From Marixanthomonas sp. SCSIO 43207 (GTDB lineage Bacteria > Bacteroidota > Bacteroidia > Flavobacteriales > Flavobacteriaceae), in NCBI RefSeq assembly GCF_019904255.1, contig NZ_CP063203.1, positions 186,001-250,000 on the forward strand: a DNA stretch of 64,000 bases, written 5' to 3'. Of this stretch, positions 45,411 to 54,124 are shown in pieces. Position 1 is the stretch's first letter. Every line of letters starts with the position of its first letter. The notes beneath the pieces are model-generated. The model made no database searches and had not been told where the DNA came from. It saw only the letters and a program-made list of their open reading frames with translations. The position numbers and the translations under genes are program-made.

Positions 45411-45967
45411 GCAAACCTGAAATTATCAATTACATACAAAAAGCTAAAAATGGCAAGCAAAGTGCTTTCAAGTTTTTGCTAGATACATATTGGAACACTG
45501 TTTTTGGATTTCAACTAAAACGTGTAAAAAATGAATATGAAGCCGAAGATATTTCAATAGAAACCTTTGCAAAAGCTTTTGATAAAATTAAAACTTTTGA
45601 TGAAAAGTATGAATTTGCCACTTGGTTGATAGCCATTTCAAAAAACATACAAATAGACAAGAGCCGAAAAAAAAACGCTTCATTATATAGTAATACCACC
45701 AATACTTCAGAAGAACATATTCAGAAAATTGCAGACCATTCCCCCACTCCCGAAGACAAACTAATTACTGAGCAAAACCTTGCAGAACTTCTGCGATACA
45801 TCAAGCAATTAAAACCACATTATCAAGAAGTTATAAATCTACGGTATTTTCAAGAGATGAGTTATAACGCCATTGCCAAAGCTGTTAATGAACCTCTCAA
45901 TAATGTAAAAGTAAGACTACTAAGAGCCAAAAAATTACTAGCAGAAATCATTACAGAAAATACATAG
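45401..45967 (+). CDS. ECF-type RNA polymerase sigma factor
   Basis: 188 residues with region 2 (about 20-88: FKFLLDTYWNTVFGFQLKRV, AEDISIETFAKAFDKI, FATWLIAISKNIQIDKSRKK) and region 4 (about 125-180: LKPHYQEVINLRYFQEMSYNAIAKAVNEPLNNVKVRLLRAKKLL). There is no C-terminal extension and no anti-sigma gene on either side. The start is GTG (45401), overlapping the glycosyltransferase gene by 10 bp, so translation is coupled to it. Target promoters are not identifiable here. Confidence 0.93.
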   Translation: MEVSKPEIINYIQKAKNGKQSAFKFLLDTYWNTVFGFQLKRVKNEYEAEDISIETFAKAFDKIKTFDEKYEFATWLIAISKNIQIDKSRKKNASLYSNTTNTSEEHIQKIADHSPTPEDKLITEQNLAELLRYIKQLKPHYQEVINLRYFQEMSYNAIAKAVNEPLNNVKVRLLRAKKLLAEIITENT

Positions 45968-46054
45968 CTACCTCTTTTTTTTAAGCTTCAATAGGCATAA
46001 AACGAATACTTGTATTTTAACCCTTATAAATCAAAAAACAGGTTTATTTATTTA

Positions 46055-46062
46055 TATCTTTG
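46055..46062 (+). promoter_or_regulatory. -7 element of lipA, near-leaderless
   Basis: TATCTTTG (TAnnTTTG) ends only 7 nt before the lipA ATG at 46070, so the predicted 5' leader is a few nucleotides at most. Confidence 0.5.
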
Positions 46063-46069
46063 TCATGCT

Positions 46070-46942
46070 ATGGAAACACAAACACTAGAACGAAAAAAAA
46101 CCACACCAAAACCAAAATGGTTACGGGTAAAATTACCTACTGGAAAAAAGTATACCGAGTTAAGAGGTCTAGTTGACAAATATGATTTACACACCATATG
46201 CACCTCCGGAAGCTGCCCAAATATGGGAGAATGTTGGACCGAAGGCACAGCTACTTTTATGATATTGGGTAATGTTTGTACACGCTCTTGTGGGTTTTGC
46301 GGTGTAAAAACCGGTAGACCAGAAACCATCGATTGGGATGAACCTGAAAAAGTAGGTCGTTCAATTAAGCTGATGGATATAAAACACGCGGTTATCACCT
46401 CTGTAGATAGAGACGATTTAAAAGATATGGGGTCTATCATTTGGGCCGAAACTGTAAAGGCCATACGTAGAATGAACCCAAATACTACATTAGAAACTCT
46501 TATTCCAGATTTTCAAGGCGTTACTCGCAATATAGACAGAATCATTGCTGTAAAACCTGAAGTTGTATCTCACAACATGGAAACCGTAAAGCGATTAACT
46601 CGCGAAGTACGTATTCAAGCAAAATACGAGCGTAGCCTAGAAGTTTTAAATTACCTTAAACAACAAGGCATCAATCGTACTAAAAGCGGAATTATGTTAG
46701 GATTGGGTGAAAAAGAAGACGAGGTTATTGAAACTTTAAGTGACTTACGCTCTGTAGGACTAGATATTGTAACCATTGGACAATATCTTCAACCCTCAAA
46801 AAAACACTTACCGGTTAAAGAATTTATCACACCAGAACAGTTTAAAAAATATGAAGAAATAGGTCTTGAGATGGGTTTCCGTCACGTAGAAAGCGGTGCG
46901 TTGGTTCGTTCTTCATATAAAGCACAAAAGCATTTAACGTAA
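46070..46942 (+). CDS. lipA: Lipoyl synthase
   Basis: Radical SAM enzyme that inserts two sulfurs into octanoyl chains on lipoyl-dependent complexes. The 290 residues have the auxiliary cluster ligands Cys44, Cys49 and Cys55 ([12 protein letters not shown]) and the radical SAM ligands Cys70, Cys74 and Cys77 (CTRSCGFC), plus the C-terminal RSSYKA serine loop. The frame is open back to 46010, but the -7 element at 46055-46062 and family length favour [10 protein letters not shown]. gap follows after 13 bp. Confidence 0.97.
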   Translation: METQTLERKKTTPKPKWLRVKLPTGKKYTELRGLVDKYDLHTICTSGSCPNMGECWTEGTATFMILGNVCTRSCGFCGVKTGRPETIDWDEPEKVGRSIKLMDIKHAVITSVDRDDLKDMGSIIWAETVKAIRRMNPNTTLETLIPDFQGVTRNIDRIIAVKPEVVSHNMETVKRLTREVRIQAKYERSLEVLNYLKQQGINRTKSGIMLGLGEKEDEVIETLSDLRSVGLDIVTIGQYLQPSKKHLPVKEFITPEQFKKYEEIGLEMGFRHVESGALVRSSYKAQKHLT

Positions 46943-46955
46943 TCTTTTTTTAAGT

Positions 46956-47957
46956 ATGGCAGAAAAGATTAAAGTGGGTATAAACGGCTTTGGACGTATA
47001 GGTCGCAACCTTTTTAGATTGCTACTTGATCACCCTCATATAGAAGTTATTGCTATTAATGATTTAGCAGATGCCAAAACTCTTTCCCATTTACTCAAGT
47101 ATGACAGCATTCACGGTGTGCTACAGAAAGACGTTAGTTATTCTGAAAATAGCATTATTATAAACAATAGTTCATTTCGGTTTTCTTCAGAAAAAAGCAT
47201 AGAAGACATTAATTGGACAGGTGTTGATATTGTAATTGAAAGCACTGGAAAATTCAAACTTAGAGAACAGCTTGAAAAACATATTAAAGAAGGTGTAAAA
47301 AAAGTAATTTTATCGGTTCCGCCGATAGAGGATGATATTAAAACCGTAGTTCTTGGTATTAATGATGGTATTTTGGATGAAGATGATACAATCATTTCAA
47401 ATGCTTCTTGTACCACAAATAATGCTGCTCCTATGCTTAAGATTGTTCACGATCTTTGCGAAATTGAACAAGCTTACATTACTACCATCCACTCCTACAC
47501 AACAGACCAAAGCCTTCATGATCAACCTCATAGAGATTTACGTAGAGCACGTGGTGCTGCACAATCTATTGTTCCTACTACTACCGGAGCTGCAAAAGCT
47601 TTGACCAAGATATTTCCAGATTTGGCTTCAGTGATTGGCGGATGTGGGATTCGGGTTCCTGTACCTAATGGATCATTAACAGATATCACCATCAATGTAA
47701 AAAACAAAACCAATATTGAAGCTGTAAATGCTGCTTTTAAGGAAGCTTCAGAAACTAGTTTAAAAAACATTTTACAATACACCGAAGACCCCATTGTATC
47801 TATTGATATCGTAGGAAATCCTCACAGCTGTATTTTTGATGCCGGAATGACCTCGGTAATTGGCGGTAAAATGGTAAAAATAATTGGCTGGTATGACAAT
47901 GAACGTGGGTATTCATCAAGAATAGTTGATTTAATCTTACAAGTTTCGGGGAAATAA
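46956..47957 (+). CDS. gap: Glyceraldehyde-3-phosphate dehydrogenase, type I
   Basis: 333 residues: Rossmann motif KVGINGFGRIGRNLFR, Asp36 in INDLAD suggesting NAD+ preference, catalytic Cys152 in SNASCTTN, the S-loop with HSYTTDQSLHDQPHRDLRRARGAAQSIVPTTTGAAKA, GCGIRVPVPNGSLTDI, and WYDNERGYSSR. Acts in glycolysis/gluconeogenesis. Located between lipA and a hybrid histidine kinase, with small gaps, so expression may be shared with lipA. Confidence 0.96.
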   Translation: MAEKIKVGINGFGRIGRNLFRLLLDHPHIEVIAINDLADAKTLSHLLKYDSIHGVLQKDVSYSENSIIINNSSFRFSSEKSIEDINWTGVDIVIESTGKFKLREQLEKHIKEGVKKVILSVPPIEDDIKTVVLGINDGILDEDDTIISNASCTTNNAAPMLKIVHDLCEIEQAYITTIHSYTTDQSLHDQPHRDLRRARGAAQSIVPTTTGAAKALTKIFPDLASVIGGCGIRVPVPNGSLTDITINVKNKTNIEAVNAAFKEASETSLKNILQYTEDPIVSIDIVGNPHSCIFDAGMTSVIGGKMVKIIGWYDNERGYSSRIVDLILQVSGK

Positions 47958-47987
47958 CTATATTTATCGTCAAAGTACATATACTAA

Positions 47988-50249
47988 ATGCATAGGGCTT
48001 TATTTACATATAAACCTGTATCAATCTTCTTAGCTTTCTTTTTTACATTTTGTGGCGTACTAGCCCAAGACCGTAAAATTGATACTATTGCGTTAATTAA
48101 AAAAGATAGAGAAAAGGCTATCAATGCAATTTTTAAGCAAGATTTTGAAACAGCAATTTTAAGCCTTAATGAAGCAAACCAACTAGCGCTCAACTCAAAT
48201 AATACTCTTTTAAAATCTGATATACGCTTTCATATTGCAGAGCTTCATTACTACCTGCAAAATTTTCAAAAAGCTTCTGAAGAAATTAATAAATCAATCA
48301 CTCTTATCAATTCACTTGATATCGAGAAAGATTCAGAATTGGCAAAATCATTTGCTCTTAAAGGGCTTATTCTCGTTAAAACAGGTGATTTTCAAAATTC
48401 AGAAAAGTTTTTAAAAGATGCGTATAAAATTTATATACAACAAAATGACGAAGCTGGTCAAAGCCAAGTTATTCTAGGCTTAGGATTATTAGAACTTCAG
48501 AAAAAGAATTACAACTCGGCCATAAATTATTTTGACGCAGCCATTCCGTTATTAAAAAAGTACGAGTTTACCTATCAAGAAGCTGAAGCTCACTTAAGAA
48601 AAGCAGACGCCTTTTTGAACATTGCAGATGGATCTCAAGCTTCAAACTTAAGAACAGCAAAAACTTCACTTGAAAAAGCGCTATCAATTATTGATACCAA
48701 TTCGTTTTCAAAATTAAAAGCAGATAGTTACCGTGTTATTTCATATATCGCACTTAAAGAAAATGATTTTAAAAAATCTGAACGCAACCTAGAACTTTAC
48801 GAAACTGAAAGCGAAGCTTTATACAAAACGTATATGGATGCGGTTTCAAAAGGTGTTGACTTAGAGTCAAACATTGGTGATTTAAATGAAATTATTGCCA
48901 CACAAAAGGATGATCTTGATAAAAAGAAAAAGTCTATCAAGTTTACTCAAATGACAACGGGATTAAGTATTGCTTTAATTGTAATTCTTTCCTTGTTAAC
49001 ACTTTCACTGTATAAAAACAATAACTTAAGAGCCAAAGCAAACGACCTTTTAAAAGATAAAAATACAGAGCTGCAATTGGCCAAAGAAAAGGCAGAGAAA
49101 GCTTCATTGGCTAAAGCACAATTTTTATCTACTATTACTCACGAGCTAAGAACACCGTTGTATGCCGTTACCGGTTTAACGCATCTATTACTTGAGGAAG
49201 ACCCAAAAGATCACCAAAGAGAGCATCTAAATTCATTAAAGTTTTCAGGAGAATATTTGCTGTCTTTAATTAATAATATTTTAGATTTAAATAAACTTGA
49301 AGCCAATAAAGTTGAACTAGAGCGTACTACTTTCAGCCTTAAAAAACGAATTAATGATGTACTCATTGCTTTACGAAAAACAGCAGATGACAAGAATAAC
49401 AAACTTCATTTAGAGTTTGATGAAAATATCCCTAATAAACTAGTAGGAGATCCATTAAAGCTGTCTCAAATTTTAATTAATCTGATTGGTAATTCTTTGA
49501 AGTTTACTCAAAATGGCGATGTTACGGTTCGTGTGCAAAACTTAGAACAAAAAACCAATAAAGTTCTTCTACACTTTGAGATTGAGGACAACGGCGTGGG
49601 TATTTCAAGAAAAAAGCAAAAAAGTATTTTTGAAACCTTTTCTCAAGGATCACTTCAAATTAATAGAAAATTTGGAGGTACCGGCCTTGGGCTTTCTATC
49701 GTTAAAAACTTACTTGAATTGATGAATAGCAAAATTAATTTAGAAAGTCAGCTAGGAAAAGGGTCAAAATTTTGGTTTAATTTAACGCTTTCGGTATCTG
49801 AAGAATATCAAGAAGATGAAAATGCCAATAAAGTTGCTTATGAAATTGACTATGAAGTACTAGAAAACAAATCTGTTTTGGTAGTTGAAGACAACAAAAT
49901 CAACCAGATGATTACCAAAAAGATTCTTGAAAAAAACCATATGAAATGTATGGTAGCAGACAATGGTATGGATGCCATTAAACTGGTAAAAGACAACAGT
50001 TTTGATATCATTTTAATGGATATTCATATGCCGGGCATAAGCGGTATTGAAGCCACCCAAAAGATTAGAGATTTTAATAAGCAAATTCCAATAATTGCAT
50101 TAACAGCTGTTACTGTTGACGAAAATCTGGATGATTTTTACAGAGCCGGATTTAATGATATTATCCCAAAACCATTTAAAACTGAAGAATTTTTCGAGAA
50201 AATTTACCGCACAATTGATAATAAAAAAATGCCAATTGAAAACAGTTAA
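47988..50249 (+). CDS. TPR-containing hybrid sensor histidine kinase/response regulator
   Basis: 753 residues: signal or membrane segment (about 8-27), periplasmic TPR-like helical repeats (about 30-285), one transmembrane helix (about 323-343), and a coiled linker. HisKA has His385 in STITHELRTP. HATPase_c has N502, DNGVGIS and GTGLGLSIV. A C-terminal receiver domain (about 627-745) has phospho-acceptor Asp678 and Lys728. There is no HPt domain, so a separate phosphotransfer or response partner is expected, but none lies nearby. The ligand sensed is unknown. Its stop shares TTAA (50246-50249) with lpxK. Confidence 0.93.
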   Translation: MHRALFTYKPVSIFLAFFFTFCGVLAQDRKIDTIALIKKDREKAINAIFKQDFETAILSLNEANQLALNSNNTLLKSDIRFHIAELHYYLQNFQKASEEINKSITLINSLDIEKDSELAKSFALKGLILVKTGDFQNSEKFLKDAYKIYIQQNDEAGQSQVILGLGLLELQKKNYNSAINYFDAAIPLLKKYEFTYQEAEAHLRKADAFLNIADGSQASNLRTAKTSLEKALSIIDTNSFSKLKADSYRVISYIALKENDFKKSERNLELYETESEALYKTYMDAVSKGVDLESNIGDLNEIIATQKDDLDKKKKSIKFTQMTTGLSIALIVILSLLTLSLYKNNNLRAKANDLLKDKNTELQLAKEKAEKASLAKAQFLSTITHELRTPLYAVTGLTHLLLEEDPKDHQREHLNSLKFSGEYLLSLINNILDLNKLEANKVELERTTFSLKKRINDVLIALRKTADDKNNKLHLEFDENIPNKLVGDPLKLSQILINLIGNSLKFTQNGDVTVRVQNLEQKTNKVLLHFEIEDNGVGISRKKQKSIFETFSQGSLQINRKFGGTGLGLSIVKNLLELMNSKINLESQLGKGSKFWFNLTLSVSEEYQEDENANKVAYEIDYEVLENKSVLVVEDNKINQMITKKILEKNHMKCMVADNGMDAIKLVKDNSFDIILMDIHMPGISGIEATQKIRDFNKQIPIIALTAVTVDENLDDFYRAGFNDIIPKPFKTEEFFEKIYRTIDNKKMPIENS

Positions 50250-51259
50250 CTCTTTCTTTTAAAAGCAACCCGTTGCAAGATTGCTTCCTTAAAAAAAGGA
50301 CCTTGGTCATTCTTTATTTTGGTGGTAATAGGTAAATAATAAAAGGCAAACTTGTCTAGTTTTGTTTTAAGCCGCATAAAATCCTTTTCAGTAGTTAAAA
50401 TTAGTTCTTCCTTTTTTAAGGTTTCAATTTCTGAAGTTGAAAAACTATGGTGATCTGAAAATTTTTTATGAGAAAACTGAAAATTATTATTCTTCAAAAA
50501 ATCAAGTAAAGGCTGAGGGTTTGCTATTCCAGTAACCAAAGTAAATTTTTTGTTTGAAAGATAATCTAAAGGCAGTGACTCCTTTTTACCAATAATTGTA
50601 TCATCATAACCAATAGACGAAAAATAGATTTTTTGATGGTTTTGTAAGGGCATTACATATTCTATTTTTTGCAGCTTGGCATATGGTACAGTGTCAGGAC
50701 ATTTTGTAACCACGATAATATCGGCTCGCTTTATACCTTTTCTTGGTTCGCGTAAATTACCGGTTGGCAACATAAAGTCATTTATAAATAAATCATGGTA
50801 AGGAGTGAGTACTATATTGGTATCTGCTTTCACTTTTCTATGCTGAAAAGCATCGTCAAGTAATAGCACTTCAGCTTTTTTCTGAAGCTGCTCAATCCCG
50901 GTTCTTCTATCTGCACACACAGCTACCGTCACGTGAGGAAATTTATTTTTAAACTGAAGCGGTTCATCTCCTGTTTGTTCGGCGGTATGCGTTTGTAATA
51001 CTTCTAAATATCCAGAGGTTTTTCGTTTATACCCACGACTCAACACAGCAATTTTATAATCTTCTTGAAGGGTTTCAATTAAATATTCAATCATGGGAGA
51101 CTTTCCGGTCCCTCCTACTGAGAGGTTTCCTACACAAATAATAGGAATTGAATATTCACTACTTTTTAAATAGTTGTTATCGTATAAAAAATTTCTAAAA
51201 CCTGTAATCCATCCGTATATAACAGCAAAAGGAAATAAAAATTTTCGGAGTATTTTCAT
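50246..51259 (-). CDS. lpxK: Tetraacyldisaccharide 4'-kinase
   Basis: Phosphorylates the 4' position of the lipid A disaccharide precursor at the inner membrane. The 337 residues carry an N-terminal hydrophobic segment, the P-loop VGGTGKSP, LSRGYKRKTSGYLEV, GDEPLQ, VAVCADRRTGI, LLLDDAFQHRKV and LPTGNLREP. All are family hallmarks. It indicates a Gram-negative outer membrane with lipid A. Confidence 0.96.
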   Translation of the reverse strand: MKILRKFLFPFAVIYGWITGFRNFLYDNNYLKSSEYSIPIICVGNLSVGGTGKSPMIEYLIETLQEDYKIAVLSRGYKRKTSGYLEVLQTHTAEQTGDEPLQFKNKFPHVTVAVCADRRTGIEQLQKKAEVLLLDDAFQHRKVKADTNIVLTPYHDLFINDFMLPTGNLREPRKGIKRADIIVVTKCPDTVPYAKLQKIEYVMPLQNHQKIYFSSIGYDDTIIGKKESLPLDYLSNKKFTLVTGIANPQPLLDFLKNNNFQFSHKKFSDHHSFSTSEIETLKKEELILTTEKDFMRLKTKLDKFAFYYLPITTKIKNDQGPFFKEAILQRVAFKRKS

Positions 51260-51392
51260 ATTACGAAAGTACTAATTCCCACACATATGTAATGACATTG
51301 AATTTAAATTTACAAATCTTGTATGAAAGTAAACGGCTTGCATAGTGTAAAACAGTTGAAACTCCTATCTTTACGGTAAAATTTTGCACTTT

Positions 51393-52487
51393 ATGAAAGT
51401 AAAAGACGTCATTCAATTATTAGATGAATTTGCTCCCCTATCCTATGCCGAAGATTTTGACAACACAGGATTACTAGTTGGCGATGCACAAGCAACCGTT
51501 TCAGGCATTTTGGTCACCTTAGACACGCTAGAAGCTGTAGTAGATGAAGCTATTTCAGAAAACTGCAATATGATTGTTAGTTTTCACCCCATAATTTTTT
51601 CTGGCCTAAAAAAACTAACCGGAAAAACGTACGTAGAGCGTGTAGTTCAAAAAGCCATTAAACATGACATTAATATTTTTGCTATTCATACTGCTCTAGA
51701 CAACGCCTGGAATGGGGTTAACGCAATGATTTGCAAAAAGCTAAACCTTACAAATAGAAAAATTTTAATTGAAAAAGAAGCTTCAATAAAAAAACTACTC
51801 ACATTTGTTCCTGTAGATAATGCACCAACCGTGAGAGAAGCTTTATTTAATGCAGGTGCCGGTGAGATAGGTAATTACAGCAATTGCAGTTTTACACTAG
51901 AAGGTAAAGGAAGTTTTAATGGCAATGAAGATAGCAACCCCACAATAGGTACTAAAGGAGAAACCCATTTTGAAAAAGAAATGCAAATTGGCGTTACCTA
52001 TCACAAACACAAAGAAAATAGGATACTACAAGCGCTTTTTGAAGCGCACCCCTATGAAGAAGTGGCCTATGAAATATCAACCCTTGATAACAAAAATCAA
52101 CAGTTGGGTATGGGGATGATTGGCGAACTCTCTTCGGAAATTTCTGAAGAAGAATTTTTAAAATTTATAAAAAAAACGATGCAAACCGGATGTGTAAGGC
52201 ATTCAAAATTGCAAAATAAAAAAATAAAAAAAGTAGCCGTACTTGGAGGAAGCGGAAGCTTTGCAATTAAAGCTGCAAAGGCTGCTGGAGCAGATGCTTA
52301 CGTAACTGCAGATTTAAAATATCATGACTTTTTTACAGCAGAAAACGATATTTTATTATGCGATATTGGTCACTATGAAAGTGAACAATACACAAAAGAG
52401 CTTTTAGTTTCTTTCCTTACAAAAAAAATTAGTAATTTTGCAATCGTTTTATCACAAATAAACACCAATCCTATTAGCTATTTTTAA
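51393..52487 (+). CDS. NIF3-like dinuclear metal-centre protein (YqfO/YbgI family)
   Basis: 364 residues in three parts: an N-terminal NIF3 half (AEDFDNTGLLVGD, CNMIVSFHPIIFSG, FAIHTALDNAWNGVN), a central PII/CutA-like insertion (about 130-235; GVTYHKHKENRILQALFEAHPYEEVAYEI) as in B. cereus YqfO, and the C-terminal half (VAVLGGSGSFAIKAAKAAGADAYVTADLKYHDF, CDIGHYESE). Metal ligands (His, Asp, Glu) are conserved. Proposed hydrolase or GTP cyclohydrolase-related function, unproven. I use the ATG at 51393 rather than a TTG 3 codons earlier. The CT398-like gene follows after 3 nt. Confidence 0.93.
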   Translation: MKVKDVIQLLDEFAPLSYAEDFDNTGLLVGDAQATVSGILVTLDTLEAVVDEAISENCNMIVSFHPIIFSGLKKLTGKTYVERVVQKAIKHDINIFAIHTALDNAWNGVNAMICKKLNLTNRKILIEKEASIKKLLTFVPVDNAPTVREALFNAGAGEIGNYSNCSFTLEGKGSFNGNEDSNPTIGTKGETHFEKEMQIGVTYHKHKENRILQALFEAHPYEEVAYEISTLDNKNQQLGMGMIGELSSEISEEEFLKFIKKTMQTGCVRHSKLQNKKIKKVAVLGGSGSFAIKAAKAAGADAYVTADLKYHDFFTAENDILLCDIGHYESEQYTKELLVSFLTKKISNFAIVLSQINTNPISYF

Positions 52488-52490
52488 TTT

Positions 52491-53273
52491 ATGGCAAAAA
52501 AAACAGAAACCACTGTAGAAGAAAAGTTAAGAGCACTGTACGACTTACAATTGATTGACTCTAGAATCGATGAGATTCGTAATGTGCGTGGAGAATTACC
52601 TTTAGAAGTTGAAGATTTGGAAGATGAAGTAGCCGGTATGAATACCCGTCTTGACAAGTTAAACACAGATCTAGAAGTGCTTGAAAACAATATCAAAGAA
52701 AAGAAAAATGGTATTGAAGAATCAAAGGCTCTTATTAAAAAATACTCTTCACAACAAGACAATGTACGTAACAACCGTGAGTACAATTCTTTAAGCAAGG
52801 AGATTGAGTTTCAAGAATTAGAAATTCAATTATCTGAAAAGCACATTAAAGAATTTAAAGCTCAAATTGAGCAGAAAAAAGAAGTGATTGAGGAAACCAA
52901 ATCACGTTTAAAGGATCGTGAAGATCACTTAAAACATAAGCAAGGTGAGCTTGATGAAATTCTTTCAGAAACTGAAAAAGAGGAAAAAGCTCTTATAAAA
53001 GAATCTGAAAAATTTGAGAAAAAGATTGAAGAACGCCTAGTAAAAGCTTATAAGAGAATTCGCGGAAACGTTAAAAACGGTCTTGCTGTAGTGCAAGTTG
53101 AGCGAGGTGCTTCTGGTGGTTCTTTCTTTACAATCCCTCCACAAGTACAAATGGAAATCGCTGCCAGAAAAAAGATAATCACTGATGAACACAGTGGACG
53201 TATTTTGGTAGATCCTGCTCTGGCACAAGAGGAAAAAGAAAAGATGGAAAAGCTTTTTGAAAAAGTTTCATAA
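52491..53273 (+). CDS. CT398/YbgI-partner coiled-coil protein with degenerate zinc ribbon
   Basis: 260 residues: a long coiled coil (about 12-185) followed by a C-terminal zinc-ribbon-like domain (about 195-245) recognisable from SFFTIPPQVQMEIAARKKIITDEHSGRILV. Members of this family (DUF164, Chlamydia CT398, Helicobacter HP0958) normally hold zinc with two CxxC pairs. Here the equivalent positions read GASGGS and TDEHSG, and the whole protein has no cysteine. Coupled to the NIF3 gene, a conserved pairing. Function in this lineage is unknown; CT398 and HP0958 relatives interact with secretion-system and sigma-54 components. Confidence 0.88.
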   Translation: MAKKTETTVEEKLRALYDLQLIDSRIDEIRNVRGELPLEVEDLEDEVAGMNTRLDKLNTDLEVLENNIKEKKNGIEESKALIKKYSSQQDNVRNNREYNSLSKEIEFQELEIQLSEKHIKEFKAQIEQKKEVIEETKSRLKDREDHLKHKQGELDEILSETEKEEKALIKESEKFEKKIEERLVKAYKRIRGNVKNGLAVVQVERGASGGSFFTIPPQVQMEIAARKKIITDEHSGRILVDPALAQEEKEKMEKLFEKVS

Positions 53274-53295
53274 ATAGCTTTTAAAAAACTATAAC

Positions 53296-53327
53296 AAAGC
53301 CTTCACAAATCGTGAGGGCTTTTTTTA
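53296..53327 (+). terminator. Intrinsic terminator after the NIF3-CT398 pair
   Basis: Hairpin 53298-53306/53312-53320 (AGCCTTCAC with GTGAGGGCT, one G-U pair), 5-nt loop, then seven T. Confidence 0.85.
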
Positions 53328-53385
53328 GTACTTTTCTGAAAGGAATTTTTAAACAATTCGACAGATTTCAAAAAACTAAAGTACT

Positions 53386-54069
53386 ATGAACAAGCTATTC
53401 TTCCTTTTATTTTCCTCTCTAATTGTTTCACTTCCTGTTTCTTGCCAATCTAATGATAAAAACAAAGAAGCTGAAGCGGTTGCACAAAAGACACAACAAC
53501 CAGTTACGGTTCCTTCTGAAAATGGATTGGAACGCGCCTACTTTGCAAGTGGTTGCTTTTGGTGCGTAGAAGCTATTTATGAAAGCGTAAAAGGAGTAGA
53601 CGAAGCCATTTCTGGGTATAGTGGCGGTCATACAAAAAACCCAACCTATGAATCTAGTAACACGGGCACAACAGGACACGCCGAAGCAGTAGAGATTATT
53701 TATAACCCAAATGTAGTTTCTTTTAAGACATTGGTAGATGTGTATTTTGGATCTCAAAATATTACTCAAGTAAATGGACAAGGTCCAGACCGCGGATCAC
53801 AATATAGAAGTATTATTTTTTATCAAAATGATGAGCAAAAGCAAATAATTGATACTAAAATTGCAGCGCTAGAAAAAGAAGTTGGTAAAGGTAACGTAGC
53901 CGCGCAGGTACTTCCTTTTCAGAAATTCTGGAAAGCCGAAGCATATCATCAAGATTATGAGAAAAATAATCCTAACAACCCGTACATTCAAAACGTTTCT
54001 ATACCTAGGTTAAATAAGTTTAAGGCAAAGTTTCCTGATATTTTAAAAACCGATAAAGAGACACATTAA
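53386..54069 (+). CDS. msrA: Peptide-methionine (S)-S-oxide reductase, lipoprotein form
   Basis: 227 residues. The signal ends in a lipobox (SLPVSC, Cys20), so this is an envelope-anchored MsrA rather than the cytoplasmic form. The catalytic motif GCFWC is at 56-60 with Cys57, followed by GVDEAISGYSGGHTKNPTYE, GHAEAVEIIYNP, and the YRSIIFYQND and FWKAEAYHQDY blocks. Repairs oxidised methionine in exported proteins. No msrB is adjacent. Confidence 0.95.
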   Translation: MNKLFFLLFSSLIVSLPVSCQSNDKNKEAEAVAQKTQQPVTVPSENGLERAYFASGCFWCVEAIYESVKGVDEAISGYSGGHTKNPTYESSNTGTTGHAEAVEIIYNPNVVSFKTLVDVYFGSQNITQVNGQGPDRGSQYRSIIFYQNDEQKQIIDTKIAALEKEVGKGNVAAQVLPFQKFWKAEAYHQDYEKNNPNNPYIQNVSIPRLNKFKAKFPDILKTDKETH

Positions 54070-54090
54070 AGAAAAGTATTCCAAGAACTT

Positions 54091-54124
54091 AAAAAAGGAA
54101 CCCTTTAAGGCGTTCCTTTTTTTA
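54091..54124. terminator. Bidirectional hairpin terminator overlapping a stop codon
   Basis: Stem AAAAAAGGAAC/GTTCCTTTTTT (54091-54101 with 54112-54122), followed by a T-run. It serves msrA; the convergent methyltransferase gene ends inside the hairpin (stop at 54105). Confidence 0.8.
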
